Positions 1 through 8,882 of a DNA stretch of 42,036 nt are shown here, piece by piece; the first letter of the stretch is position 1; each line of letters opens with the position of its first letter. The notes under the pieces were generated by a model, which was not told the DNA's origin, made no database searches, and worked only from the letters and a program-made list of their open reading frames with translations. A program made the position numbers and the translations under genes. Source of the stretch: Colwellia sp. (GTDB taxonomy: Bacteria > Pseudomonadota > Gammaproteobacteria > Enterobacterales > Alteromonadaceae); the NCBI GenBank assembly GCA_026196955.1, contig JAPHTO010000006.1, forward strand, positions 1 to 42,036. The letters run 5' to 3'.

Positions 1-702
1 AAATTATCAATGGCGAAAACCGCTGGCGCAAAAACCAAAGTTTACTCAAAGTACGGTAAAGCGATTTACGTTTGTGCTAAAAATGGTGGCTTAGATCCCG
101 ATGGTAATCTTGCTTTGCGTGGTTTAATTGATAAAGCTAAAAAAGATCAAGTACCTACACATGTCATTGAAAATGCGATCAAAAAAGCTTCAGGCGCTGG
201 TGGTGAAGATTTTGTTGAAGCGCGTTATGAAGGTTTTGGCCCAGGTAACTGCATGGTTATTATCGATTGTTTGACCGACAATGGTAATCGTACCATTAAA
301 GATGTTCGTCAATGTTTTACTAAAACGCATTCAAAAATTGGCTCTTCCGGCACTGTCTCGCATATGTTCGATCATCAAGCTATTTTCGCTTTTAAAGGGG
401 AAGACGACGAAGCCGTTTTAGAAAACTTAATGATGGCTGATATTGATGTTACTGATGTTGAGTTAGAAGACGGCATTATTACCGTTTACGCACCACATAC
501 AGAATTTTTCAAAATCAAAACAGAATTTGCCAACTCTATGCCTGAGTTTGACTTAGAAGTTGAAGAAATCACTTGGGTTCCTCAAACCTATATCGATATT
601 GAGGGTGAAGAGGATTTAGCTAATTTTGAAAAATTCATCGCCATGCTAGATGATTGTGACGATGTACAACACGTTTATCACAATGCTGAAATTAAAGCTT
701 AA
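1..702 (+). CDS. YebC/PmpR (TACO1) family protein, 5' end cut by window
   Basis: The frame is open from base 1. The three codons before the first in-window ATG (base 10) read K-L-S and run into [17 protein letters not shown]. Relatives start about ten residues earlier with an MGR...RK leader, so the true start is almost certainly outside the window and the ATG at 10 is internal. The visible 230+ residues carry the family's conserved blocks: the N-terminal [12 protein letters not shown] and LDPDGN segments, [13 protein letters not shown], the YEGFGPG loop, and the acidic middle and C-terminal domains. It is closest in character to the YeeN-type branch. Members are cytosolic and were described as DNA-binding regulators; recent work on the family points to relieving ribosome stalling. 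Identity is sure, exact role is not. It converges on the downstream dctD with a shared terminator between them. Confidence 0.93.
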   Translation, partial: KLSMAKTAGAKTKVYSKYGKAIYVCAKNGGLDPDGNLALRGLIDKAKKDQVPTHVIENAIKKASGAGGEDFVEARYEGFGPGNCMVIIDCLTDNGNRTIKDVRQCFTKTHSKIGSSGTVSHMFDHQAIFAFKGEDDEAVLENLMMADIDVTDVELEDGIITVYAPHTEFFKIKTEFANSMPEFDLEVEEITWVPQTYIDIEGEEDLANFEKFIAMLDDCDDVQHVYHNAEIKA

Positions 703-730
703 TTACGTCATTTAAGTGTCAACTTTAAAG

Positions 731-762
731 CAATAAACCCATCTTGATGATGGGTTTTTTAT
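731..762. terminator. Bidirectional intrinsic terminator between yebC-like gene and dctD
   Basis: Perfect 9-bp stem AAACCCATC (735-743) / GATGGGTTT (749-757) with a 5-base loop, extended by CAATA/TATTG outside. T-rich tails lie on both strands, so it can end both the plus-strand gene and the converging minus-strand dctBD transcript. Confidence 0.85.
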
Positions 763-803
763 TGCTTATTGAAACGAGCACAAATTACCCCTAAAAAACT
801 CAC

Positions 804-2192
804 TTATGATTTAAACTCTTTTCGCGCTAAATCATACTTTTTCATTTTGTCATACAAGGTTTTTCGCGCCAACATCAGCTCATCCATTGTGCCTTTAATA
901 CTACCATTGTTATTATTTAGTGCTTCTTCAATCAAAGAGCGCTCAAAAAACTCAACTCGCTCATGCAAGCTCATATTCGCTGTATTTTCACTACCTGCAC
1001 TGCCTTGTTCATTAAAGGCAGCAAACTCACCTAACAGTACAAAGCGCTCAGCTAAATTTCTGAGCTCTCTAACATTACCCGGCCAATCATGACTGATTAA
1101 CCGAGCTTTATGCTCTTGAGATAAAGGAATTAGCTCACGATGATAACGCGCTGATGCAATGCGAGCAAAATGTAAAAAGAGTAAAGGAACATCTTCAATA
1201 CGCTCACGCAAGGGTGGAATATCGATTTTAACTAAATTTAATCGATAATAGAGATCGTGACGAAAGTGTCCTTGATCGCATAAAGCCAGAAGATCCACTT
1301 TTGTCGCGGCAATGATACGCACATCCAGATCAACGCTGGTATTAGAGCCTAACCTAACAACTTTTCTCTCCTCTAGTACGCGTAGTAGTTTAACTTGCAA
1401 TGACATGGGTGTACTTTCTATTTCATCTAAAAAGATAGTACCGCCATTAGCATGTTCAAATTTACCAATTCGCCGCTTATCAGCACCTGTATAGGCACCA
1501 GATTCAGCGCCAAAGAGCTCACTTTCAATAATATTTTCAGGAATAGCTCCACAGTTTAACGCAACAAAATTCTTATCCTTTCGAATGCTATGATCATGCA
1601 AATAACGCGCGACTAGTTCTTTACCACAGCCCGTTTCACCATCAATCATAACGTCAGCTGGCGCGTCCATCACTTGGTTTAGCATATTTCGCATATGGGT
1701 AATAGAAGGTGAATTACCCAATATTCTCGGGCCAGGCGAGGCATGATTCTCCAGCTCTTTTTTCAAATGTCGGTTTTCTAAAACTAAGGCCCGTTTATCT
1801 AAAGCGCGCTTTACCGTATCCAGTAAATGCTCATTATTAAACGGCTTTTCAATAAAGTCATAAGCGCCATTTCTCATAGCCTTTACTGCCATAGAAATAT
1901 CACCAAAACCAGTGAGTAAAATAATCGGCAAACCTGAATCTATTTGATGGATTCTTTCCATCAATTGATGACCATCCATTTTAGGCATATTTATGTCACT
2001 TATGATAATGCCTGGCCAATGCCTTTCAACTTTACTCAACAGTGTTTCAGCATTGGAAAAGGTGTGCACATTAAAGCCTTGTAGCTCTAACATTTGCTCA
2101 ATTGCGGAACAAATATGTTCTTCATCATCAATGACATACACTGTCACTAAATCATTGCTTTCACTTGGTTTATTATTCATATTTTTTATCAT
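804..2192 (-). CDS. dctD: C4-dicarboxylate response regulator DctD (sigma-54 activator)
   Basis: NtrC-class response regulator of 462 aa, normal family length. The receiver domain (residues ~17-130) has the acidic pair in IDDEE, phospho-acceptor D66 and switch K116. The AAA+ domain has Walker A GETGCGKE (185-192), Walker B GGTIFLDEIE (250-259) and the sigma-54 contact loop as GAYTGA (232-237), a Phe-to-Tyr variant of GAFTGA. WPGNVREL lies near 370. A short Fis-type helix-turn-helix ends the protein (~418-455). It is expected to be phosphorylated by the adjacent DctB and to open sigma-54 promoters of dicarboxylate transport genes. The gene follows dctB by 15 bases, so the two are co-transcribed. 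The ATG at 2192 is used, but an in-frame ATG at 2180 is possible; neither has a clear Shine-Dalgarno sequence. Assignment rests on family plus neighbours (DctB, DctPQM). Confidence 0.9.
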   Translation of the reverse strand: MIKNMNNKPSESNDLVTVYVIDDEEHICSAIEQMLELQGFNVHTFSNAETLLSKVERHWPGIIISDINMPKMDGHQLMERIHQIDSGLPIILLTGFGDISMAVKAMRNGAYDFIEKPFNNEHLLDTVKRALDKRALVLENRHLKKELENHASPGPRILGNSPSITHMRNMLNQVMDAPADVMIDGETGCGKELVARYLHDHSIRKDKNFVALNCGAIPENIIESELFGAESGAYTGADKRRIGKFEHANGGTIFLDEIESTPMSLQVKLLRVLEERKVVRLGSNTSVDLDVRIIAATKVDLLALCDQGHFRHDLYYRLNLVKIDIPPLRERIEDVPLLFLHFARIASARYHRELIPLSQEHKARLISHDWPGNVRELRNLAERFVLLGEFAAFNEQGSAGSENTANMSLHERVEFFERSLIEEALNNNNGSIKGTMDELMLARKTLYDKMKKYDLARKEFKS

Positions 2193-2207
2193 TTTATGAT
2201 TTATATA

Positions 2208-4055
2208 CTATTTGGAATTAGAAGGATTATAGGTGGGTAGCATGATTTTAAATTCAGCCCCACCTTTTTCATGGTTTTCAACAACCATTTTTCCTTCCAT
2301 CGACTCAATTATGCGCTGTGAAATTGACAAACCTAATCCAAGCCCTATTCGCTCCTTAGTGGTAAAAAAAGGCTCAAATATCTTATCTAGATTGCCCGCT
2401 AAAATCCCAGGGCCATTATCTTTAATCGTGATGATAGCCATATCATTTTCTCGATAAACGTTAATAGTTAGCTGTTTATTATCTTCATTAGCCATAGCCT
2501 GCATAGCATTGTTAAACAAGTTAACAAGCACCTGCTCTAAGCGAATATCATCACCTAGAATAAATATTTTTTCTTCAGGCAACTGCAACTGTAACTGTAC
2601 TGATTCACTTTGCGCTTGATGTTTTATTAAGCTTATCGCAGCATCAATACAATCTTGTAAGCATACTTGTGCTGCAATCCCCATACTTTTTTTAGAGAAA
2701 TTTTTAAACTGACTGACAATTTTGGAAAGCCTATCAACAAGGGTAATAATAAGCTGTAAATTATGCCGAGTTTTATCATCTTGACCACGCTCTTGATAAC
2801 TTAATGCATTTTGTGAATAGCTACGCAAAGCCGTTAAGGGCTGATTTATTTCATGATTGATACTGGCAGACATGTTACCAATAACAGCAAGTTTTGCTGA
2901 TTGAATAAGCTCTTCTTGCGTTTCGTTTAGTTGTGCTTGGGTTTGCTTTCTTTGCTCTATTTCAGCAGATAACAAAGCATTACTAGCCGTTAAATCTGCG
3001 GTGCGCTCTTTCACTTTCTGCTCAAGTAAAAGACGAGCGTTGCGCTGGTTTTTAGCATTACGCATTCTTTCTTTGGAAAATAAAACCAAAAATAGAATGA
3101 GTAAATAGCCGCTCGCGCTGATAATGGTTAAAAATGATTTCTGCTGCTCAATAGTCGATAAAGACGTCCATAAGTGTACCCGCCAGCCAACATCAAGCAT
3201 CTGTTTTTGTTGAGCAAAAACTAACTGCTGCTCTTCAGCTCCTTCAATATTGTAAAGTGAGCCACTGATGCCTTGCGGCAAATACGAGCTCTGCACGTTT
3301 TCAACCGCTAAATTTTTTATTTCTCTACCTGAATAACGAGGAGAGCTATTGAGCCGTGCCGTTTTATTAGCATCAACCTCGCCAATGGTTTTAAGTCGCC
3401 ACTGTGCTTGATCAGAAATAAACACCACATCATCGGGGGCAACAATCAAAAAATTATAATCGTTTTCACCAACTGACTCTTTATGCTGATTCTCTATTTC
3501 ATCAATACTGATTTTAACGGCGATAACACCAATAACTTCGGTGTGTTTTTTAACCGGATAAGCAAAATAATAACCTCGCTTATTACTACTTAATCCAACC
3601 GCATAATAACGCGCTAAACTCCCCTGCATCGCCTGTGTAAAATAGGGGCGAAAGCTAAAGTCCATGCCAATAAAGGTACGCTCACTCTGCCAATTACTGG
3701 CCGCTAGCGTAACACCCGATTTATCAATTAAATAGATGTCTGACGCTTGGGTAACACTCCCTATTTCCTCCAATAATAAATTCAGCTTTTCCGCGCTGTC
3801 ACTCTGCTTTGGTGATGTTAATACCTGCTGCAAAAGTGGGTGTTTAGCTAACACTTTAGGAATTTTTTCAAAACGCCCAAGTGTACTCTCAATATAAAAA
3901 ACCAGATGATTTAAATGACTGTTAGATTGCTTATCAAGCTCAGCATAAGCGAGGCGCAAGCCAAATAACTTCGCAACATTAATGGTAAAAATGAAGCCAA
4001 GTGCAAGCATTAACAACACAAAATATCGCTTAGCGGTTATCTTTTTTAAGCTCAT
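2208..4055 (-). CDS. dctB: C4-dicarboxylate sensor histidine kinase DctB
   Basis: Membrane sensor kinase of 615 aa. An N-terminal membrane helix (~residues 10-30) is followed by a ~270-residue periplasmic double-Cache-type sensor region (includes FIGMDFSFRPYF and AYPVKK). A second helix (~308-328), a charged coiled coil, the HisKA domain with H401 in SINHEINQPLTAL, and an HATPase domain with NLFNNAMQAM, DNGPGI and GLGLGLSIS follow. The longest frame begins at a TTG (4073), but the ATG at 4055 has AGAGG five bases upstream and is the better start. This is the organisation of DctB, which senses succinate, fumarate or malate outside the inner membrane and phosphorylates DctD. It is 15 bases upstream of dctD on the same strand. 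A hairpin separates it from the TRAP genes, so it may have its own promoter or depend on read-through. Confidence 0.9.
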   Translation of the reverse strand: MSLKKITAKRYFVLLMLALGFIFTINVAKLFGLRLAYAELDKQSNSHLNHLVFYIESTLGRFEKIPKVLAKHPLLQQVLTSPKQSDSAEKLNLLLEEIGSVTQASDIYLIDKSGVTLAASNWQSERTFIGMDFSFRPYFTQAMQGSLARYYAVGLSSNKRGYYFAYPVKKHTEVIGVIAVKISIDEIENQHKESVGENDYNFLIVAPDDVVFISDQAQWRLKTIGEVDANKTARLNSSPRYSGREIKNLAVENVQSSYLPQGISGSLYNIEGAEEQQLVFAQQKQMLDVGWRVHLWTSLSTIEQQKSFLTIISASGYLLILFLVLFSKERMRNAKNQRNARLLLEQKVKERTADLTASNALLSAEIEQRKQTQAQLNETQEELIQSAKLAVIGNMSASINHEINQPLTALRSYSQNALSYQERGQDDKTRHNLQLIITLVDRLSKIVSQFKNFSKKSMGIAAQVCLQDCIDAAISLIKHQAQSESVQLQLQLPEEKIFILGDDIRLEQVLVNLFNNAMQAMANEDNKQLTINVYRENDMAIITIKDNGPGILAGNLDKIFEPFFTTKERIGLGLGLSISQRIIESMEGKMVVENHEKGGAEFKIMLPTYNPSNSK

Positions 4056-4086
4056 TAATGCCTCTTTTAACAATAATTTCTAACAC

Positions 4087-4113
4087 AAAACCCCGCAGTT
4101 TGTGCAGGGTTTT
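4087..4113 (-). terminator. Hairpin between dctM and dctB, probable (leaky) terminator
   Basis: Arms AAAACCCCGCA and TGCAGGGTTTT pair with one mismatch around a 5-base loop. Read on the minus strand it ends in GGGGTTTTGTG, a short T tract, so it may only partly stop dctPQM transcription before dctB. Confidence 0.55.
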
Positions 4114-4138
4114 AATACATTACCATTGTTCAATAAAT

Positions 4139-5536
4139 TTAATAGCCATTTAATTGATCAATATACTCAGGTAAAAACAATGATATTTGTGGCACATAAG
4201 TGATTAAGACTAGGAACATTAACAACAACGCTAACCAAGGTAGGCAAGCCTTAATAACCCAGCCCATACTTCGTCCTGTGATACCGGCAGTGACAAATAA
4301 ATTTAACCCAACGGGCGGCGTTAACATACCAATTTCCATATTCACCACCATAATAATCCCTAAATGAATTGGATCGATACCAAGCTGGGTTGCAATGGGA
4401 AACAATATCGGTGCCATAATCAATAAGATTGCCGATGGCTCCATAAAATTACCTGCAATCAGTAAAAGGATGTTCATAATGATCAAGAACCCCCAAGCAG
4501 GTAAGCCCCATCCAACAATGGTTTCAGCTATCACATGGGGGATTCGCTCTGTAGTAAGCACATGAGCAAACAGCATGGCATTAGCAATAATGAACAGCAA
4601 CATAATGCTAACTTTAGCGCCATCAAGCACTACTTTTCGCACTTCTTTGTCAGCAAAACTTTTAGGTAAAGCTAGCGTCATTAACGACAAGTTTCTCATA
4701 ACCGCTCGACCAATCGCTTCTTTATGATTTCGCCACTTAACCGCTTTTAATGGCCCAATGTCACGATAACCAAAGACCGAAACAAAGTAGGCGTAAACAG
4801 TCGCCACAGCAGCCGCTTCTGTTGGGCTAGCAACACCACCATAAATAGCCCCTAACACGATGAATATAAGCATTAAACCGCCCATAGCAATCACTGCAGA
4901 GCGCAAGAAAACTTTAACACCAGGAAAAGGCTGGGCAGGCAAATTTTTCACGCGAGCGACAATATAAATGGCAATCATCAAGATAGTGCCCATCATCACA
5001 CCGGGGATCAAGCCTGCCATAAACATTCTAGAGGCTGAAACTTCCGTTGCGGCAGCGTACACTAACATCACAATTGATGGTGGAATTAAAATGCCCAACG
5101 TGCCCGCATTGGTGATCACACCAGCAGCAAAGCTTTGTGGATAGCCTGCGCGCACCATACCTATGATACAAATAGAGCCAATAGCTGCAACCGTTGCAGG
5201 TGAAGAGCCTGACACAGCAGCAAAAAGCATACATGCCAAAACAGAAGCCATGGCTAATCCACCACGTATATGACCAACACTTGCCACAGCAAAATCGATA
5301 ATACGTCTTGCAACACCACCGGTAGACAGAAATGCAGATGAAAGTATAAAAAATGGAATAGCTAATAGTGTGTAATGCTCTGATGTCGCTTCATACATCT
5401 TAAGCGCAACAGAAGCTAGTGAATCATTAGAAAAAAACAGTATGGTCACCATACTAGAAAAACCTAGCGCAACCGCAATAGGCATGCCGATAAGCATACA
5501 AGCTAATAGCGTAATAAACAGCGTCGCAATAGTCAT
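4139..5536 (-). CDS. dctM: TRAP transporter large permease DctM
   Basis: Very hydrophobic 465-aa protein with about 12-13 predicted membrane helices. It has typical DctM features: an N-terminal LIGMPIAVALGFSS segment, a GGVARRIIDFA loop, SGSSPATVAAIGSI, GTLGILIPPSI, and the mirrored C-terminal motif NMEIGMLTPPVGLNLFV. It is the main transport subunit of the tripartite ATP-independent periplasmic transporter, which moves C4-dicarboxylates into the cytoplasm using the Na+ gradient (family knowledge). Typical DctM is ~430 aa; here a longer cytoplasmic loop around residues 250-300 adds length. The start overlaps the DctQ stop by one base (TAATG), implying translational coupling. Confidence 0.93.
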   Translation of the reverse strand: MTIATLFITLLACMLIGMPIAVALGFSSMVTILFFSNDSLASVALKMYEATSEHYTLLAIPFFILSSAFLSTGGVARRIIDFAVASVGHIRGGLAMASVLACMLFAAVSGSSPATVAAIGSICIIGMVRAGYPQSFAAGVITNAGTLGILIPPSIVMLVYAAATEVSASRMFMAGLIPGVMMGTILMIAIYIVARVKNLPAQPFPGVKVFLRSAVIAMGGLMLIFIVLGAIYGGVASPTEAAAVATVYAYFVSVFGYRDIGPLKAVKWRNHKEAIGRAVMRNLSLMTLALPKSFADKEVRKVVLDGAKVSIMLLFIIANAMLFAHVLTTERIPHVIAETIVGWGLPAWGFLIIMNILLLIAGNFMEPSAILLIMAPILFPIATQLGIDPIHLGIIMVVNMEIGMLTPPVGLNLFVTAGITGRSMGWVIKACLPWLALLLMFLVLITYVPQISLFLPEYIDQLNGY

Positions 5537-6195
5537 TAGTGCTTCTCCTCGGTTTGTTGGCTGGCATTTTCGTCTGTTTGAGTTGTCTCTTGCTCGTCTT
5601 CTTGCACTAAATGCATGCTTTCTTCAGCTTCATCGGCAAACTTGAACCCGTCTGCCTTACCCGAAATAACATGCAACAGTAATTGGAAAAAGCGGAAGAA
5701 TAGTAAAGAAAATCCTAACAGCAAAATAGATTGAGAAATCCACAAGGGCATTAGCGGCTCTTCACTGTCAATACGAAAAACATCCCATAATGTGTCATCG
5801 CTAAATAGAGATACAAATACTTGAGGTACATGTACATCTTCCATGGTAATGCCGATGCTGTACATTTTTACTAAGTAAGTCCAACTACCGTATAAAAACA
5901 AACTGCAGTAACATAGGCATAAAACAACAGCAATAATCGCTGTTAATTTACGCGACTTTTCGGGTAATGATTGCACAAAAGCATCTACACCAATATGCGC
6001 GCCAACTTTCACACCATACGAGGCACCAAAAAGTACAAACCAGGCACCTAATGTTAAGGTGACTTCTTCCATCCACAGAAAACCAGCATTAAATAAAAAG
6101 CGAGCAATAACCTCTGAAAAGACCAGCAGCGTCATCGCCACAAGCAAGATGCTGACAAAGCTTTCCTCAATGGTATTTGATAATTTGGAAAACAT
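5536..6195 (-). CDS. dctQ: TRAP transporter small permease DctQ
   Basis: Integral membrane protein of 219 aa with four hydrophobic segments and the DctQ block EVIARFLFNAGFLWMEEVT near the N terminus, followed by GASYGVKVGAHIGVDAF. It partners with DctM in the inner membrane. The C-terminal ~40 residues are very acidic and glutamine/threonine-rich (DEAEESMHLVQEDEQETTQ...), a tail not needed for the core fold and probably cytoplasmic. The loop between helices 3 and 4 is also longer than in minimal DctQ proteins. It is coupled to dctM by a TAATG overlap and separated from dctP by 142 bases holding two hairpins. Confidence 0.9.
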   Translation of the reverse strand: MFSKLSNTIEESFVSILLVAMTLLVFSEVIARFLFNAGFLWMEEVTLTLGAWFVLFGASYGVKVGAHIGVDAFVQSLPEKSRKLTAIIAVVLCLCYCSLFLYGSWTYLVKMYSIGITMEDVHVPQVFVSLFSDDTLWDVFRIDSEEPLMPLWISQSILLLGFSLLFFRFFQLLLHVISGKADGFKFADEAEESMHLVQEDEQETTQTDENASQQTEEKH

Positions 6196-6244
6196 GATAA
6201 AACCGACCTAAATCAATCACTAGCAGCACATCCATATGCTTATC

Positions 6245-6274
6245 CCCCCTGCCTCAAAACGCATTATCAGGGGG
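6245..6274 (-). other. Intercistronic stem-loop between dctP and dctQ
   Basis: Perfect 7-bp G/C-rich arms CCCCCTG (6245-6251) and CAGGGGG (6268-6274) around a 16-base loop, without a T tract. It is likely an mRNA stability or attenuation element in the dctPQM transcript. Confidence 0.5.
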
Positions 6275-6292
6275 TTGACTAGTGTTAAGAAT

Positions 6293-6320
6293 AAAAAAAG
6301 CTGACTAGGCTAAGCTCAGC
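6293..6320 (-). terminator. Attenuator/terminator directly after dctP
   Basis: On the minus strand GCTGA ... TCAGC (6320-6300) is followed immediately by seven T (6299-6293). It lies 18 bases after the dctP stop. The stem is short, so partial termination is likely; this would give more DctP than DctQM, as expected for a periplasmic binding protein. Confidence 0.55.
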
Positions 6321-6337
6321 AAAAGTAAGTAAACCTG

Positions 6338-7342
<1,005 letters not shown>

Positions 7343-7357
7343 CTAATAATTTCTATT

Positions 7358-7399
7358 GGCTAACTTAATAAAGTCGTTTTAACGTCGATTAAATTAGCC
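7358..7399 (-). other. 12-bp stem-loop between porin and dctP
   Basis: GGCTAACTTAAT (7358-7369) pairs with ATTAAATTAGCC (7388-7399) over 12 positions with one G-U wobble in the minus-strand RNA and an 18-base loop. There is no T tract, so it looks like an mRNA processing or stability element inside a porin-dctP transcript rather than a terminator. Confidence 0.5.
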
Positions 7400-7428
7400 T
7401 AAATAACTTACATGATTGGCCATAAAGA

Positions 7429-8469
7429 CTAGAAGTCGAAACGAGCACCTAACTGTAATTCAGACATATCTTCACCTGTTGATGGCAACCTGCTTTCATC
7501 GCTATCTAGCTGTTCAAATGCCGCCCACAGTCTAAAACTTTTTGAAAAATAACGAATATATTCTACTTTTATTGAACTCACGTCACCTTTTATATCACAA
7601 GAATTTACTGCATAGCGGGCATGTACTTGGTTTTTTCCTGCTTTCCACTTGCCATACAAACCAGCCGTTGAACGCTCTTCTGTTTTACAGGCGGTAACGC
7701 CACCGACATCACCAGTTTCTTGAGTACTCTTTAAGCGAACATTACCAGAAGAATTACCTGCGTACATATCAAAATCCTCTTCAGCTAAGTGGTAGAACGC
7801 AGACAGTGTTAGATTATCTGCAACCTCGTACCAAGCTCTAACGCCGTATAAATTACCATTGTTTTCTCCGCGTTGATCAGCGGCTAATGCAGCTTGTAAT
7901 TTAACTGGTCCAGCTTTGTATTGTGCCGCTAATTGATATTGATCGAATGAGTCACCATCTTGTTTTTCTGTTTGCAATGCGGCACCAAAACGCCAGTTTC
8001 CAGACGTTTTCTCCCACTGAAGAAAGTCATCATCACGAATAGCACCTTGACGAAGTGAGTCTAGGCCATCTGAGAAATAAGCACTTCGCACAAATTTATG
8101 CCATAAAATAGTTTGTGAGCCGTAAGTTACAGTACCAAAATCACCTTTAACACCCACATAAACTTGGCGTAAGCCGGGCTTGTTATTTTGCGCGAAATTA
8201 ACACCGTCATCGCCACGTAAACCATATTCAACTTTACCAATGCCGGTTAATGTATCAGTTAACTTTACTGAGGCTTTCGCGCCAACTCGACTTAGATAAT
8301 CACGACCATTGGCAGCATCATCGACAGTGCCGGCATCAACATAGTCAGCCCCTAAGCGCAATGAACCATAAAATGATGTCTTCACCTCTTCTGCTAACAC
8401 TGAGCCTGATGCTGCCATTAATACACTCACTAAACATATTTTTTTTGCTGTAACCTGATTGAATCTCAT
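7429..8469 (-). CDS. Outer-membrane porin (Gram-negative porin family)
   Basis: 346-aa protein with signal peptide MRFNQVTAKKICLVSVLMAA...SVLA cleaved before EEVKTSFYGSLRLGADY. The body is an alternating beta-strand pattern ending in LQLGARFDF, the terminal aromatic needed for outer-membrane insertion. This is the general-porin layout (16-stranded trimeric barrel). A longer frame opens at GTG 8541, but the sigma-54 promoter places transcription start near 8540. The ATG at 8469, with AAGGGGA upstream, is therefore the start, and the 5' leader is ~70 bases. Being first in the dct cluster, it is inferred to admit dicarboxylates to the periplasm for DctP; substrate specificity cannot be read from sequence. 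Confidence 0.85.
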   Translation of the reverse strand: MRFNQVTAKKICLVSVLMAASGSVLAEEVKTSFYGSLRLGADYVDAGTVDDAANGRDYLSRVGAKASVKLTDTLTGIGKVEYGLRGDDGVNFAQNNKPGLRQVYVGVKGDFGTVTYGSQTILWHKFVRSAYFSDGLDSLRQGAIRDDDFLQWEKTSGNWRFGAALQTEKQDGDSFDQYQLAAQYKAGPVKLQAALAADQRGENNGNLYGVRAWYEVADNLTLSAFYHLAEEDFDMYAGNSSGNVRLKSTQETGDVGGVTACKTEERSTAGLYGKWKAGKNQVHARYAVNSCDIKGDVSSIKVEYIRYFSKSFRLWAAFEQLDSDESRLPSTGEDMSELQLGARFDF

Positions 8470-8550
8470 TCTGACTTTCCCCTTGTTATAATATTTTTTA
8501 GCTTGGTGAAAAGCGTGACTAGAAATGTTTTTCACCAGCACAGGCTATAT

Positions 8551-8567
8551 CGCAAGGTTTGCGCCAA
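8551..8567 (-). promoter_or_regulatory. Sigma-54 (RpoN) promoter of the porin-dctPQM transcript
   Basis: The minus strand reads TTGGCGCAAACCTTGCG, matching YTGGCACG-N4-TTGCW at the invariant GG (-24) and GC (-12) with exactly 10 bases between them. Predicted start is near 8540, 71 bases before the porin ATG. DctD in the same window is the natural activator. Confidence 0.8.
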
Positions 8568-8627
8568 CTTAGTTACAAGCAATTACATTTCACTAATAGA
8601 TTGAAAATAAACAACTTATCTATGTAA

Positions 8628-8647
8628 TTTTTAATCATGATTAAAAA
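8628..8647. promoter_or_regulatory. 20-bp perfect palindrome upstream of the sigma-54 promoter
   Basis: TTTTTAATCATGATTAAAAA is perfectly self-complementary and centred about 97 bases upstream of the predicted porin transcription start, a usual distance for an enhancer-binding protein site. It is a candidate DctD site; no binding consensus was checked. Confidence 0.45.
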
Positions 8648-8661
8648 CCTGCATGACAACA

Positions 8662-8681
8662 ATGGGTGGGTTTCCACTCAT
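8662..8681. promoter_or_regulatory. Inverted repeat upstream of porin, second candidate activator site
   Basis: ATGGGTGG (8662-8669) and CCACTCAT (8674-8681) are complementary with one mismatch around a 4-base spacer, centred ~130 bases upstream of the predicted sigma-54 start. Confidence 0.35.
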
Positions 8682-8782
8682 TTACCAAAAAGAAGATTAG
8701 GGAAATCCACCTGTTTTGAGCAAACTTGAGTAAGTCATCATCATAGAAAAGTCATCAAAACCAAACTTTATGTAAAACACAC

Positions 8783-8810
8783 TTGACATAAAAACATTAG
8801 CAAGTAAACT
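8783..8810 (+). promoter_or_regulatory. Possible sigma-70 promoter of the membrane protein/XRE pair
   Basis: TTGACA (8783-8788), 16-base spacer, TAAACT (8805-8810). A second possible -10, TATAAT (8847-8852), lies closer to the gene and directly beside the palindrome at 8824-8842. Confidence 0.4.
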
Positions 8811-8823
8811 TGTGGTCAAGTAA

Positions 8824-8842
8824 GCTTTACATAATGTAAAGC
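8824..8842. promoter_or_regulatory. 19-bp palindromic operator candidate for the XRE regulator
   Basis: GCTTTACATAATGTAAAGC is a perfect palindrome with 9-bp arms around a central A. It lies between putative -35/-10 elements upstream of the operon that encodes a small XRE repressor. A related half-site ATGTAAAAC occurs at 8770-8778. Confidence 0.5.
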
Positions 8843-8882
8843 TCGTTATAATAACTTAGTTTATTAGCATAAGGTGTTTACC

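Noticed and set aside
4056-4073. DctB start at TTG 4073
   Set aside because: ATG 4055 has AGAGG at good distance; the TTG has none.
8470-8541. Porin start at GTG 8541
   Set aside because: The sigma-54 promoter predicts transcription from ~8540, and the signal peptide with a ribosome binding site begins at ATG 8469.
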